The notes under the pieces were generated by a model. That model did no database searches. It was not told where the DNA came from and saw nothing but the letters and a program-made list of their open reading frames with translations. From Roseobacter sp. (GTDB lineage: Bacteria > Pseudomonadota > Alphaproteobacteria > Rhodobacterales > Rhodobacteraceae): 64,000 nucleotides of DNA. This document shows, in pieces, positions 15,930 to 25,199 of this stretch; the stretch's first letter is position 1, and each line of letters starts with the position of its first letter. The stretch spans positions 1 through 64,000 of the forward strand of contig JAGXGZ010000053.1 in assembly GCA_024636495.1 (NCBI GenBank). Reading direction: 5' to 3'. The translations under genes and the position numbers were made by a program.

Positions 15930-16199
15930 CTAAACAAGCCCTTTGATACCAGTCGCCGTCGTTCCGGTAGCAAGAACGCGGGCAATCCGAAATGGATAGA
16001 CGACCCCCGCCATGAGGTTCGGCAGCGTAACCACGTCACCACTTTTCAGTACTGCCGATACGCTCCCGACCTCGGAAACCATGATCGCACGGGTCACTTG
16101 GGCGATGTCGGCTGCATCATCGGGTAGAATATCGAATCCGCCGCAGATCGGGCCAGTCAGACCTGCGCTGTAGTCATGAAAGTTATCAATAGTGGGCAT
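15930..16199 (-). CDS. Spike base protein, GTA GhsA-like (RCAP_rcc01079 family)
   Basis: An 89-residue protein resembling the family of Rhodobacter capsulatus rcc01079, the base of the gene transfer agent head spike. The pattern FDILPDDAADIAQVTRAIMV, then a short acidic/Gly segment, AVLKSGDVVTLPNL, YPFRIARVLATGTTATGI and a final GLV fits this family as I remember it. The start at 16199 has GGAGA five bases upstream. A longer frame would add nine residues. No other phage or GTA structural gene is in the window, and the partner that forms the receptor-binding fibre is absent. It lies tail-to-tail with the sugar transferase and downstream of secA. Confidence 0.75.
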   Translation of the reverse strand: MPTIDNFHDYSAGLTGPICGGFDILPDDAADIAQVTRAIMVSEVGSVSAVLKSGDVVTLPNLMAGVVYPFRIARVLATGTTATGIKGLV

Positions 16200-16262
16200 A
16201 TCAGTCTCCGTGATGAGGTTGGCCAACCATCCTTCACCAAGATGTACTGATCGTTAATCAAA

Positions 16263-16291
16263 CGCGCGCCTCACCAAAGGTGAAGCGCGCG
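16263..16291 (-). terminator. Strong hairpin after secA
   Basis: A GC-rich stem (CGCGCGC plus TCACC on one arm, GGTGA plus GCGCGCG on the other, with one mismatch) with an AAA loop lies about 30 bases beyond the secA stop. The following bases on the minus strand (TTGATTAACG) lack a proper T-tract, so termination may be weak. Confidence 0.5.
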
Positions 16292-16320
16292 CTGAAACGT
16301 TCGTCAATTATCGGACAGGC

Positions 16321-19002
16321 CTAGGCGACACGCCCGTGACAATGCTTGAACTTTTTCCCCGACCCGCAAGGGCATTCATCGTTCCGCGATGGGTTGCCCC
16401 ATGTTGTGGGATCGTTCTCTTGAAAGCCATTGGCGGAGACGTTTGCGTCAGCTTCAGCAGCCTGCGCAACAGGCGGCTGATTTGATTGCATCTGTGCGAC
16501 CATCTCGCGCTGTTCGTCTTCCGTCATCGGTCGGATTTGTCCAAGCTTCTGCGTCACATCGGTTCTGAGGCTGTCCAGCATCGATTCAAACAGCTGGAAC
16601 GACTCGTTTTTATATTCGTTCAACGGATCCCGCTGCGCGTAGCCGCGAAAGCCAACGACCGACCGAAGGTGTTCTAGCGTCAGAAGATGGTCGCGCCATT
16701 TGCCATCGATGGCCTGCAAAAGCACCTGCTTTTCAATGTTTCGCATGTTCTCTGCGCCAAACTTCTCGGTCTTTGCCGCCATCTGTTCATCACACGCAGT
16801 CGTCAGACGTTCGCGGATCACTTCGTCATCCACGCCCTCTTCCTCGCACCATGCAGCAACGGGGATATCCAGATTCAACTGCTCAAGCACCGCTTGCTGG
16901 AAGCCTTTGGCATCCCATTGATCTGCATAGGTTTTTGGAGGCATGTATTGATCAATCAGGTCGTCGATCACCTGTTCGCGCATGTCCGATGTAATCTCGG
17001 ACAGATCTGCCGCTTCCATAATATCGCGACGCTGACCAAAGACCACCTTGCGCTGATCATTCATAACATCATCAAACTTCAGCAACTGTTTGCGAATGTC
17101 AAAGTTGCGCCCCTCGACCTTGGCCTGCGCGCGCTCAAGTGATTTGTTAACCCAAGGGTGGATAATCGCTTCGCCCTCTTTCAGGCCAAGCGTTGTCAAA
17201 ACTTTCTCAAGCCGCTCTGACCCGAAAATGCGCATCAAATCGTCTTCTAAAGACAGATAGAACGACGAACGGCCCGGGTCACCCTGACGGCCGGACCGGC
17301 CACGCAACTGGTTATCGATCCGGCGGCTTTCGTGACGCTCGGACGCCAGAACGTACAATCCGCCTGCCTCGATCACCTTTTTCTTCTCATCCGCATGTTC
17401 AGCTTCGATCTTGGCACGGATCGCCACAGGATCGGCATCAGGATCGGCGTCCAGCGCGTCAAGCACCTTAAGCTCGACGTTGCCGCCCAACTGAATATCC
17501 GTACCACGGCCCGCCATGTTGGTCGCAATCGTGACCGCTCCCAGCTTACCGGCATCCGCAACGATCTGTGCTTCTTGCTCGTGCTGACGTGCGTTCAGAA
17601 CGTTGTGCGTGATGCCAGCTTCTGTCAGCATCTTGCTTAGCATCTCGGATTTTTCGATGGATGTCGTACCCACCAAGGCGGGCTGGCCTTTGGCGTGGGC
17701 GATCTTCACCTCTTCGATCATTGCCTGATACTTCTCAAGCGCAGAACGGTAAACTTGGTCGTCTTCATCAACGCGCGCGACAGGCACGTTTGTCGGCACA
17801 ACGATTACCCCTAGGCCGTAAATTTCTGCAAATTCCTCAGCCTCGGTTTCCGCCGTACCGGTCATGCCCGCCAACTTGTCATAAAGACGGAAGTAGTTTT
17901 GGAACGTCACCGATGCCAGCGTCACGTTCTCGGGCTTGATATCGACGTTTTCCTTGGCTTCGATCGCTTGGTGCAGGCCATCAGACAACCGCCTTCCTGA
18001 CATCATGCGGCCCGTAAATTCATCGATCAACATGATTTCGTCATCACGCACGATGTAGTCTTTGTCGCGCTGGAACAGTTTATGCGCCCGCAAACCCTGG
18101 TTGACGTGGTGAACCAACGACGTGCTTTCAGGGTCATACATTGTCAGACCTTCCTCAAGCAAACCGCGCGCGTGCAATTCAACCTCAAGAAATTCGTTAC
18201 CGTCATCGGTGATGGTCACGTTGCGGGTCTTCTCGTCCACCTCAAAGTGGTCATCCTGAAGCAACGGGATTACATCATCGACGATTTTATACATCTCTGA
18301 ACGGTCTTGCGACGGCCCGGAAATAATCAGCGGCGTGCGCGCTTCGTCGATAAGAATGCTGTCGACCTCATCCACAATCGCGAAATTGTGATGTTTTTGG
18401 AAAATCTGGCCGATCTCGGACTTCATGTTGTCGCGCAGATAGTCGAAACCCAGCTCGTTATTGGTCGCATAGGTCACGTCGCAATCATATGCGGCGCGCT
18501 TGGCTTCTTCGGTCATGCCGGAAACAGCGGCACCTGTGGTCAGACCAAGTGATCCAAACACCTTGCCCATCCAGTCAGCGTCACGCTGCACCAGATATTC
18601 GTTTACGGTAACAATATGGACGCCTTTGCCTGTCAGCGCGTTCAGATACGCAGCCAGTGTGGCCGTCAGCGTCTTGCCCTCGCCTGTCTTTTGTTCAGAG
18701 ATATTGCCCTGATGCAGGAATATTGCCGACATCAACTGCGTGTCAAAAGCCCGCAAACCCAAGGTGCGGCGTGCGCCCTCTCGACAGTTGGCAAAGGCTT
18801 CTGGCAACAGATCATCCAGGCTTTCGCCATCCAATGCCCGTTTGCGCAGTTCCTGTGTTTTCTCTTTCAGACCTTCATCGGTCAAAGCAAGAAATTGATC
18901 TTCCAGCGCGTTGATTTGTTCAACCAGCGGGCGGGTCGCCTTGATTTTGCGGTCGTTTGGTGTCCCAAAGACTTTTTTGGCGAGTGTTCCGATGCCCAGC
19001 AT
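16321..19002 (-). CDS. secA: Preprotein translocase ATPase SecA
   Basis: An 893-residue motor of the Sec export pathway, working with SecYEG at the inner membrane. The N-terminus is [20 protein letters not shown]. The first nucleotide-binding fold has [11 protein letters not shown] (Walker A) and [20 protein letters not shown] (DEAD-like). The second fold has [14 protein letters not shown] and [19 protein letters not shown]. The C-terminal zinc-binding tail reads [14 protein letters not shown]. The length is typical for alphaproteobacteria. AGGAG lies before the start. It is divergent from the parvulin gene, leaving about 176 bases for both promoters. Confidence 0.98.
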   Translation of the reverse strand: MLGIGTLAKKVFGTPNDRKIKATRPLVEQINALEDQFLALTDEGLKEKTQELRKRALDGESLDDLLPEAFANCREGARRTLGLRAFDTQLMSAIFLHQGNISEQKTGEGKTLTATLAAYLNALTGKGVHIVTVNEYLVQRDADWMGKVFGSLGLTTGAAVSGMTEEAKRAAYDCDVTYATNNELGFDYLRDNMKSEIGQIFQKHHNFAIVDEVDSILIDEARTPLIISGPSQDRSEMYKIVDDVIPLLQDDHFEVDEKTRNVTITDDGNEFLEVELHARGLLEEGLTMYDPESTSLVHHVNQGLRAHKLFQRDKDYIVRDDEIMLIDEFTGRMMSGRRLSDGLHQAIEAKENVDIKPENVTLASVTFQNYFRLYDKLAGMTGTAETEAEEFAEIYGLGVIVVPTNVPVARVDEDDQVYRSALEKYQAMIEEVKIAHAKGQPALVGTTSIEKSEMLSKMLTEAGITHNVLNARQHEQEAQIVADAGKLGAVTIATNMAGRGTDIQLGGNVELKVLDALDADPDADPVAIRAKIEAEHADEKKKVIEAGGLYVLASERHESRRIDNQLRGRSGRQGDPGRSSFYLSLEDDLMRIFGSERLEKVLTTLGLKEGEAIIHPWVNKSLERAQAKVEGRNFDIRKQLLKFDDVMNDQRKVVFGQRRDIMEAADLSEITSDMREQVIDDLIDQYMPPKTYADQWDAKGFQQAVLEQLNLDIPVAAWCEEEGVDDEVIRERLTTACDEQMAAKTEKFGAENMRNIEKQVLLQAIDGKWRDHLLTLEHLRSVVGFRGYAQRDPLNEYKNESFQLFESMLDSLRTDVTQKLGQIRPMTEDEQREMVAQMQSNQPPVAQAAEADANVSANGFQENDPTTWGNPSRNDECPCGSGKKFKHCHGRVA

Positions 19003-19178
19003 GCAATCTCCTGCCGAAGTTATGTTGTCGGGTGCTCATCTGCTTGCCGTGCCGCCGGACAACCCCTAGATACAAGGCTGAACGTGCGCCCAAGCCGCGC
19101 CCATAGGGCGATGTAAGGGGCGTACCAAACCGTGTCAATGTAGCAGCCCCTCGCGGCGGACAAACCTAGGACAGATAC

Positions 19179-20027
19179 ATGCAAAAAACCCTCACATTCT
19201 TGGCACCCTTCGTGGTTGCCGCCACGCTTGCGCTGCCGGTTGCCGCTCAAGATGACGTCAAAGCAGATACCGTGGTTGCAACGGTCAACGGAACAGACAT
19301 CACTGTTGGCCATATGATCATTGCCCGCGCAACGCTGCCAGAGCAGTATCAGCAGCTGCCACCAGATGTGTTGTTCAAAGGTATTCTGGATCAATTGGTT
19401 CAGCAGACCGCACTTGCCCAAAATTTTGAAGGTGATGTACCTCCACGCGTTGCCCTGGCACTGGAAAACGAGCGTCGCCAATTGGTGGCAGGTGAAGTGA
19501 TAGAAAAAGCAATGGCAGCCGAGATTTCTGCCGAAGCGCTGAACGCCGCCTATGAAAAAACCTATGGGTCGGCAGAACCTTCCGAAGAATTCAACGCATC
19601 GCATATTCTGGTCGAAACCGAGGAAGAAGCGCTTGCGATTATAACAGAGCTTGAAGGCGGCGCAGATTTTGCAGAGGTCGCAAAAGAGAAATCAACTGGC
19701 CCTTCCGGCCCCGGCGGCGGCAATTTGGGTTGGTTCGGCCCCGGCATGATGGTCCCAGAGTTTGAAACCGCCGTTGTCGAGCTTGAGGTGGGAAGTGTCT
19801 CCGCGCCAGTTCAAACGCAATTCGGATGGCATGTGATCAAGCTTGTCGAAAAGCGCCTTAAGGACGCACCGCCGCTTGCAGAAGTACAAGCCGAGCTGGA
19901 AACGCAAATCCGCGAAGCCAAGGTACAAGAGCTGGTCGAAAAAATGACTGCGGCCGCCGAAGTCGATCAATCCGCTTCCGATGGGATTGATCCCACCGTT
20001 CTGACAAACATTGAACTTCTGGAGTAA
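19179..20027 (+). CDS. Periplasmic parvulin-type peptidyl-prolyl isomerase
   Basis: A 282-residue folding factor of the SurA/PrsA kind that helps exported proteins fold. A Sec signal peptide ends at VAAQDD (about residue 24). An N-terminal chaperone-like helical domain (ATVNGTDITVGHM, ILDQLVQQTALAQ) precedes a parvulin domain near residues 140 to 235 with NASHILVETEEEALAI, GGGNLGWFGPGMMVPEFE and TQFGWHVIKL. The C-terminal part (EAKVQELVEKMTAAAEV) is helical. It stands divergent from secA and six bases before argJ, so export and folding functions are adjacent. Confidence 0.92.
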   Translation: MQKTLTFLAPFVVAATLALPVAAQDDVKADTVVATVNGTDITVGHMIIARATLPEQYQQLPPDVLFKGILDQLVQQTALAQNFEGDVPPRVALALENERRQLVAGEVIEKAMAAEISAEALNAAYEKTYGSAEPSEEFNASHILVETEEEALAIITELEGGADFAEVAKEKSTGPSGPGGGNLGWFGPGMMVPEFETAVVELEVGSVSAPVQTQFGWHVIKLVEKRLKDAPPLAEVQAELETQIREAKVQELVEKMTAAAEVDQSASDGIDPTVLTNIELLE

Positions 20028-20033
20028 GTAACG

Positions 20034-21260
20034 TTGGGAAAGACAACAGCCGTATCCCCACTGGCCCCCGCGCAGTTTCCTGACTTGCCGGTTATCGACG
20101 GCGTCCGGTTTGCAACCATAGCCGCCGGTGTGCGGTATCAGGGCCGTACCGATGTGATGCTTGCCGAATTGGCCCCTGGATCCACGGTGGCGGGCAGTTT
20201 TACAAAGTCCGCAACGCGTGCGGCGCCTGTTCTGGATTGTCAGGCCAAGATCGGTGGCACCCATGACGCGGGTGCAGCGATCTTGGTGAATTCGGGCAAT
20301 GCAAATGCGTTCACCGGCAAGGGTGGCGTGACAGCCGTCGAGGCGATCACTGCAGCGGTTGCCAGCATTTGTGACATTCCACAGTCGCGGGTGTTTACTT
20401 CTTCGACCGGGGTGATTGGTGAACCCTTACCGCATGATCGCGTGACTGCCGTTCTGGCCGACCTCAAAGGCAAGCTTGACGCTGGCGGGATCGCAGATGC
20501 TGCCAAGGCGATCATGACAACAGATACCTTTCCTAAAGGGGCGATGGCAAAGGTCAAGTTAGGCTCTGAAACAGTCTCTATTGCAGGGATTGCCAAGGGC
20601 TCCGGCATGATTGCTCCTGACATGGCCACCATGTTGGTCTACATCTTTACCGATGCTGTGGTCAGCCAACCAGCACTTCAGGCGATGGTGTCAGAACACA
20701 CCGACACTACGTTCAATTGCATCACCGTTGATAGCGACACCTCGACGTCAGACAGCCTGATCATGGCGGCCACTGGCGCGTCTGGTGTGGATGTTAGCGA
20801 GAACGACGCCTTCAAAAACGCACTTCACGAGCTGATGTTGGACTTGGCGCATCAAGTCGTGAAAGACGGCGAAGGGGCGAGCAAGTTCGTTGAAATCGCC
20901 ATTACCGGTGCGGCCACTGATGCCGATGCGAAAACACACGGCATGGCCATTGCGAATTCCCCTCTGATCAAGACCGCTATTGCAGGGCAGGATCCAAACT
21001 GGGGTCGCGTGGTCATGGCCATTGGTAAATCCGGCGCCGCAGCAGACCGCGATCGCCTGTCGATCCGTTTTGGCGATGTCGAGGTTGCCAAAGACGGTTG
21101 GCGCAGCCCTGACTATTCCGAAGATGCCGCCGCAGCCCATATGAAAGGTCAAAACATCGTTATCGGTGTTGATCTGGGTTTGGGGGAAGGTAAGGCGACA
21201 GTCTGGACCTGTGATTTGACCCACGGCTATATCGACATCAACGCTGACTATCGGTCGTGA
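20034..21260 (+). CDS. argJ: Bifunctional glutamate N-acetyltransferase/amino-acid acetyltransferase
   Basis: ArgJ recycles the acetyl group between N-acetylornithine and glutamate in the cyclic arginine pathway. Members cleave themselves into two chains before a catalytic Thr. The cleavage region here reads KGSGMIAPDMATMLVYIFTD, with the conserved Ala-Thr. Other family blocks are VNSGNANAFTGKGG, FTSSTGVIGEPLP and GQDPNWGRVVMAIGKSGA. The start is a TTG at 20034, six bases past the parvulin stop, with GGAG upstream. The protein is 408 residues. The mutT gene overlaps its stop. argG, another arginine gene, is about 28 kb away. Confidence 0.97.
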   Translation: MGKTTAVSPLAPAQFPDLPVIDGVRFATIAAGVRYQGRTDVMLAELAPGSTVAGSFTKSATRAAPVLDCQAKIGGTHDAGAAILVNSGNANAFTGKGGVTAVEAITAAVASICDIPQSRVFTSSTGVIGEPLPHDRVTAVLADLKGKLDAGGIADAAKAIMTTDTFPKGAMAKVKLGSETVSIAGIAKGSGMIAPDMATMLVYIFTDAVVSQPALQAMVSEHTDTTFNCITVDSDTSTSDSLIMAATGASGVDVSENDAFKNALHELMLDLAHQVVKDGEGASKFVEIAITGAATDADAKTHGMAIANSPLIKTAIAGQDPNWGRVVMAIGKSGAAADRDRLSIRFGDVEVAKDGWRSPDYSEDAAAAHMKGQNIVIGVDLGLGEGKATVWTCDLTHGYIDINADYRS

Positions 21261-21655
21261 AGGTTGTTCTCGTCTCGGCGGTAGCTTTGATTGACGTAGA
21301 CGGGCGCGTGCTTTTGGCACAGCGCCCGCCAGGCAAATCTATGGCCGGACTGTGGGAATTTCCGGGCGGCAAGGTTGAGCCTGAAGAAACGCCCGAAGCA
21401 GCGCTGATCCGCGAGCTACAAGAAGAGTTGGGGATAGATACATGGGCATCTTGTCTGGCACCGTTAACCTTTGCCAGCCACGCATATGATGATTTTCACT
21501 TACTGATGCCGCTTTTCGCCTGTCGAAAGTGGGAAGGCACACCGCGCGCGCGCGAAGGGCAGACACTAAAGTGGGTGCGGGCAAATGAGCTAAAAGACTA
21601 CCCTATGCCAGCAGCGGACATTCCTTTGATCCCGATCTTGCGCGACTGGCTGTGA
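21257..21655 (+). CDS. mutT: 8-oxo-dGTP diphosphatase MutT
   Basis: A 132-residue Nudix enzyme expected to hydrolyse oxidised guanine nucleotides, preventing A:T to C:G mutations. It has a perfect Nudix box (GGKVEPEETPEAALIRELQE then ELGI), plus MAGLWEFPGGK and the C-terminal ELKDYPMPAADIPLI seen in MutT proteins. The start is GTG at 21257, overlapping the argJ TGA by four bases (GTGA), so translation is probably coupled. A place at the end of an argJ operon is common in Rhodobacterales. Confidence 0.93.
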   Translation: MKVVLVSAVALIDVDGRVLLAQRPPGKSMAGLWEFPGGKVEPEETPEAALIRELQEELGIDTWASCLAPLTFASHAYDDFHLLMPLFACRKWEGTPRAREGQTLKWVRANELKDYPMPAADIPLIPILRDWL

Positions 21656-21715
21656 TCAACTGATAAGATTGATGCGCAAAGACGACCAATTGATTAACAT
21701 TGTTGTTTTTGTGGC

Positions 21716-21743
21716 TGGACAGAGATTAACCGCCACCTATAAT
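21716..21743 (+). promoter_or_regulatory. Sigma-70-like promoter for the 44-residue protein
   Basis: TGGACA (21716 to 21721) and a perfect TATAAT (21738 to 21743) are 16 bases apart, about 33 bases before the small gene's ATG. This is one of the best consensus matches in the window. Confidence 0.65.
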
Positions 21744-21775
21744 TGAAATATTAGCAATTGTTCTGGGGGAATCAG

Positions 21776-21910
21776 ATGCTGCGTACGATCACGATAGGAA
21801 CCACCGTGTCTGTTCAGGGCGTATTTGTACGCGACATGCCGGATGGTCGGATCTCAGTTAAAGTTGATAACGACGTTTATACCGGCAAGCCGATCAGTCG
21901 TAAAAGCTAG
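21776..21910 (+). CDS. Conserved-looking 44-residue small protein
   Basis: A short gene that begins MLRTITIGTTVSVQGVFV and ends NDVYTGKPISRKS. GGGGGA lies at 21765 to 21770, the right distance from the ATG, a consensus promoter sits upstream, and a terminator follows about 40 bases after the stop, so it is a complete single-gene unit. The sequence alternates hydrophobic and polar residues and is probably a small beta-sheet protein. It has no signal peptide or membrane segment. I have an impression that similar short proteins occur in other Rhodobacterales, but I cannot name a family or a function. Confidence 0.7.
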   Translation: MLRTITIGTTVSVQGVFVRDMPDGRISVKVDNDVYTGKPISRKS

Positions 21911-21951
21911 GCTAGTCTGGGCAGCAGCCCCAAAGTCATCATCTTAAAAGT

Positions 21952-21984
21952 AAGCGTGCGGGAAAATCCTGACACGCTTTTTTT
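21952..21984 (+). terminator. Rho-independent terminator of the small gene
   Basis: AAGCGTG pairs with CACGCTT around a 14-base interior (CGGGAAAATCCTGA, itself partly pairable), followed by a run of seven Ts. Confidence 0.8.
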
Positions 21985-22002
21985 GTGCGCGGCTCACAAT
22001 AG

Positions 22003-22031
22003 AAAAAGCCCGGTGATGAAACCGGGCTTTT
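22003..22031 (-). terminator. Rho-independent terminator of the infB operon
   Basis: A 10-bp stem (AAAGCCCGGT / ACCGGGCTTT) with a 6-base loop, and T-rich sequence on the minus-strand downstream side, 25 bases after the infB stop. With the small-gene terminator it closes the 400-base gap between mutT and infB, which otherwise holds only the small gene. Confidence 0.88.
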
Positions 22032-22055
22032 GTAAAATTTGTTTATTTTCAGCGA

Positions 22056-24548
22056 TCAGGCGAGTGTGCGAACAACTTCTTCACGTGTGAATATTTCGAT
22101 GACGTCGCCTGCGCGAATGTCTTCGTAGTTATCAAACGCCATACCACATTCTTGGCCCGATGGAACTTCGGACACTTCGTCCTTGAAGCGCTTAAGCGTT
22201 TTCAGCGTACCCTCGTGGATAACGACATCGTCACGCAGCAAACGCACACCGGCGGAGCGGCTTGCTTTGCCCTCTGTGACCAGACAACCAGCAACTTTGC
22301 CAACGCCAGTAACCTTGAATACCTCTTTAATCGACGCATAACCGATAAAGTGTTCGCGGATTTCGTTGCTAAGCAAGCCACTTGCGGCCGCTTTCACATC
22401 GTCAACCATATCGTAGATGACCGAATAATACCGGATCTCCACACCTTTTTGGTTCGCGGTTGCACGGGCCGACGCGTTGGCACGGACGTTGAAACCAATA
22501 ATCGGCGCATTCGACGCTTCGGCCAAACCAACATCGGTGTCGGTAATCGCACCAACGCCCGAATGAAGAACGCGAACACGGACTTCGTCGTTGCCGATCT
22601 TCTCCATCGCTTGAAGGATCGCTTCGGCAGAGCCCTGAACGTCAGCTTTGATCAGCAGTGGCAATTCAGAAACCGTCGCATCCGCTTTGGCGTTTGCCAT
22701 CAGCTGCTCAAGTGTGGTTGCAGCACCGGCTGCAGCACGTTTGTCTTTAGCCGCTTTCGAACGGTATTCAGCAATCTCGCGTGCCTGCGCTTCGGTATCG
22801 GTCACGTTCAAAACGTCACCGGCGCCGGGTGTACCATTCAGGCCAAGCACTTCGACTGGAACAGATGGACCAGCTTCCTTGATACGTTCACCCTGATCGT
22901 TGATCAGCGCACGAACCTTACCATACTGTTCGCCCACAACAAAGATATCGCCTTGGCGCAACGTACCATTCTGGATCAGAACAGTCGCGACCGGGCCACG
23001 ACCCACGTCAAGCTGAGCCTCGATCACGGCACCAACGGCGGCACGATTCGGGTTGGCTTTCAGCTCAAGCAGTTCCGCCTGAAGCGAGATCGCTTCGAGC
23101 AACTGGTCGATCCCCTGACCCGTTGTTGCAGAAACTTCTACATCTTGCACTTCACCCGACATCTTCTCAACGATGACCGAATGTTGCAGCAAATCTGTCC
23201 GCACTTTGTCCGGGTTGGCTTCGTATTTGTCGATCTTGTTGATCGCCACGATCATCGGCACTTTGGCCGCTTTCGCGTGGTTAATCGCTTCAATCGTTTG
23301 CGGCATCACAGCGTCATCCGCAGCAACGACCAGTACAACAATATCAGTCACCTGAGCACCGCGCGACCGCATCGACGTAAACGCCGCGTGACCGGGAGTG
23401 TCGAGGAAGCTAAGCACCTGACCACTTTCCGTGGTGACCTGATACGCACCGATATGCTGAGTGATACCGCCCGCTTCACCGGACTGAACCTTGGCTTTGC
23501 GGATCGCATCAAGCAACGATGTCTTACCGTGGTCAACGTGGCCCATGATGGTAATGACCGGAGGACGTGTGATCAGATCTTTCGGATCGTCTTCTGCCTC
23601 TTTGATCACGTCTTCGACGTCGGCATCGGAAACGCGCACAACCTTGTGGCCGAATTCTTCGATGATCAGCTCGGCTGTATCGGCATCGATGGTTTCGTTT
23701 TGTGTTACCATAAGGCCGTTGTTCATCAGTGCTTTAACAACAGCACCAACGCGTTCGGCCATACGGTTTGCCAGCTCGGATACAACAATCGCTGGCGGCA
23801 GGTTCACGTTACGGACGACCTTTTCGCGCTCGACCGTGCCACCCATCGCTTTTTGACGCTGACGTTCCTGCTTGCGCTTCATTTGCGCCATGGAACGCTG
23901 GCGGCCACCTTCGCCACCGGTCAAGGCTTGGTTCAATGTCAACTTGCCAGAGCGGCGGCTGTCATCACTGCCTTTGTTGCGCTTGTTGGTTTCCTCGCGG
24001 TCACCTTCTTTTTTGCGCACAACGGGTGCTGGTGCACCACCTTTTGTGTTCGGCACCTTGGCACCAGCGGGCTGCGGCTGGGCAGGCGCAGGTGCGGCAG
24101 CTGCAACGGCCGCTGCTTCTGCTTCTTCCTTGCGGCGTGCGTCTTCTTCGGCTTTCGCCTTCAGGCTTTCCTCGCGCTCGCGCTCTTCCGCCTCTTTGGC
24201 ATCAATCTCGGCACGGCGGCGCTCACGGTCTTCTGCGCGGGCCTTTTCATCGGCAACGCGGGCTTCCGCTTCTTCGGATTCGCGGGCGCGTGCAGCCTGA
24301 ACAGCTTTCAGGCGGCGCTCCATCTCGGAATCTGTAATGCCTGCAGGACGCTTTTTGGGATCCCCAAGCAAGGGGTTGCTGCCAGTGCCAGTTTTGGTAC
24401 TTGCAGGTTTTGGAACCACAACGCGCTTGCGCTTGGTCTCGACCACGACGTTTTTGGTACGTCCATGGCTAAAGCTTTGCTTTACGTTGCCCGGGCGCGC
24501 AGGCGCACCACGAAGGCCCAATGTCTTTTTGCCGTCACTATCGCTCAT
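22056..24548 (-). CDS. infB: Translation initiation factor IF-2
   Basis: An 830-residue GTPase that brings initiator tRNA to the 30S subunit. A basic N-terminal IF2 domain ([18 protein letters not shown]) is followed by a long Glu/Arg/Ala-rich helical linker (residues about 75 to 165), a second IF2_N-like segment, and the G domain with [30 protein letters not shown] and NKIDK. Domains II to IV follow, ending [13 protein letters not shown]. It is last in rimP-nusA-ylxR/Q-infB, nine bases after the previous stop, with a terminator directly downstream. A long stop-free frame opposite this gene is only a codon-usage shadow. Confidence 0.98.
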   Translation of the reverse strand: MSDSDGKKTLGLRGAPARPGNVKQSFSHGRTKNVVVETKRKRVVVPKPASTKTGTGSNPLLGDPKKRPAGITDSEMERRLKAVQAARARESEEAEARVADEKARAEDRERRRAEIDAKEAEEREREESLKAKAEEDARRKEEAEAAAVAAAAPAPAQPQPAGAKVPNTKGGAPAPVVRKKEGDREETNKRNKGSDDSRRSGKLTLNQALTGGEGGRQRSMAQMKRKQERQRQKAMGGTVEREKVVRNVNLPPAIVVSELANRMAERVGAVVKALMNNGLMVTQNETIDADTAELIIEEFGHKVVRVSDADVEDVIKEAEDDPKDLITRPPVITIMGHVDHGKTSLLDAIRKAKVQSGEAGGITQHIGAYQVTTESGQVLSFLDTPGHAAFTSMRSRGAQVTDIVVLVVAADDAVMPQTIEAINHAKAAKVPMIVAINKIDKYEANPDKVRTDLLQHSVIVEKMSGEVQDVEVSATTGQGIDQLLEAISLQAELLELKANPNRAAVGAVIEAQLDVGRGPVATVLIQNGTLRQGDIFVVGEQYGKVRALINDQGERIKEAGPSVPVEVLGLNGTPGAGDVLNVTDTEAQAREIAEYRSKAAKDKRAAAGAATTLEQLMANAKADATVSELPLLIKADVQGSAEAILQAMEKIGNDEVRVRVLHSGVGAITDTDVGLAEASNAPIIGFNVRANASARATANQKGVEIRYYSVIYDMVDDVKAAASGLLSNEIREHFIGYASIKEVFKVTGVGKVAGCLVTEGKASRSAGVRLLRDDVVIHEGTLKTLKRFKDEVSEVPSGQECGMAFDNYEDIRAGDVIEIFTREEVVRTLA

Positions 24549-24557
24549 CTAGCTCGT

Positions 24558-25190
24558 CTATCCTTTCGGGTGACCGTTGCCACCCTCGTTTATGCGTACG
24601 CCTCTTAACCGTTGGGCTTCCTCTACAACACGAGAGGTGAGTCCACCAGAGGCGAGCGCCCCATGTATCACAGTTTGACGTCCGAATGCCAAACCCAATT
24701 CGTCTGCCGTCAGCCAACCAATGTAATGACCGAAATGCGGCGTACTTAGTTTCGATTTACCGCGACCAGATCCATCTACCGCTTGGATCAGTACCTCGGC
24801 CTCTTCCATTTGCAGCCAACCCTTGACCTTTTCATAGCCCGCGACAGCCTTTCCGGCCTTGCGTTGCAGCGAGATCAAATCAACCACACGGCGGACAAGC
24901 TGTTTTTCAACCTCGTCCACCAATCCTTCATCAACCTTAACAGGTTGTTTAGCCGAGCGGGAAAACAGCCCCTTCTTTACAGCCAACTCCAAGGCAGCCC
25001 GGTCCGCACTTACATACATGCCCCGTCCTGGGAGTTTCCCCAGAATATCCGGGAAAACCTGCATATCAGGCCCAACCACAAAGCGGATCAGACCGTTCTT
25101 GGGCTGCACTTCGCCCGTGGCGATGCATTTGCGCTCTGCACCGTCTTCCCGGTCTTTAGAAACGCCACCGCGTACCATATCGTTCCCCAA
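24558..25190 (-). CDS. YlxR-YlxQ fusion, RNA-binding protein
   Basis: A 210-residue RNA-binding protein made of two domains. The N-terminal YlxR (DUF448) domain has ERKCIATGEVQPKNGLIRFV and LPGRGMYVSADRAALELAV. The C-terminal L7Ae-like YlxQ domain has LISLQRKAGKAVAGYEKV and LGLAFGRQTVIHGAL. In Firmicutes these are two neighbouring genes, while alphaproteobacteria commonly have the fused form. It sits between nusA and infB with nine-base gaps on both sides, consistent with a part in transcription and ribosome assembly. Its molecular function is only partly understood. Confidence 0.92.
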   Translation of the reverse strand: MGNDMVRGGVSKDREDGAERKCIATGEVQPKNGLIRFVVGPDMQVFPDILGKLPGRGMYVSADRAALELAVKKGLFSRSAKQPVKVDEGLVDEVEKQLVRRVVDLISLQRKAGKAVAGYEKVKGWLQMEEAEVLIQAVDGSGRGKSKLSTPHFGHYIGWLTADELGLAFGRQTVIHGALASGGLTSRVVEEAQRLRGVRINEGGNGHPKG

Positions 25191-25199
25191 GACCTACGA

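Noticed and set aside
22152-24608. Very long plus-strand open frame opposite infB
   Set aside because: It mirrors infB codon by codon, has no family resemblance and comes from the codon bias of the real gene on the other strand.
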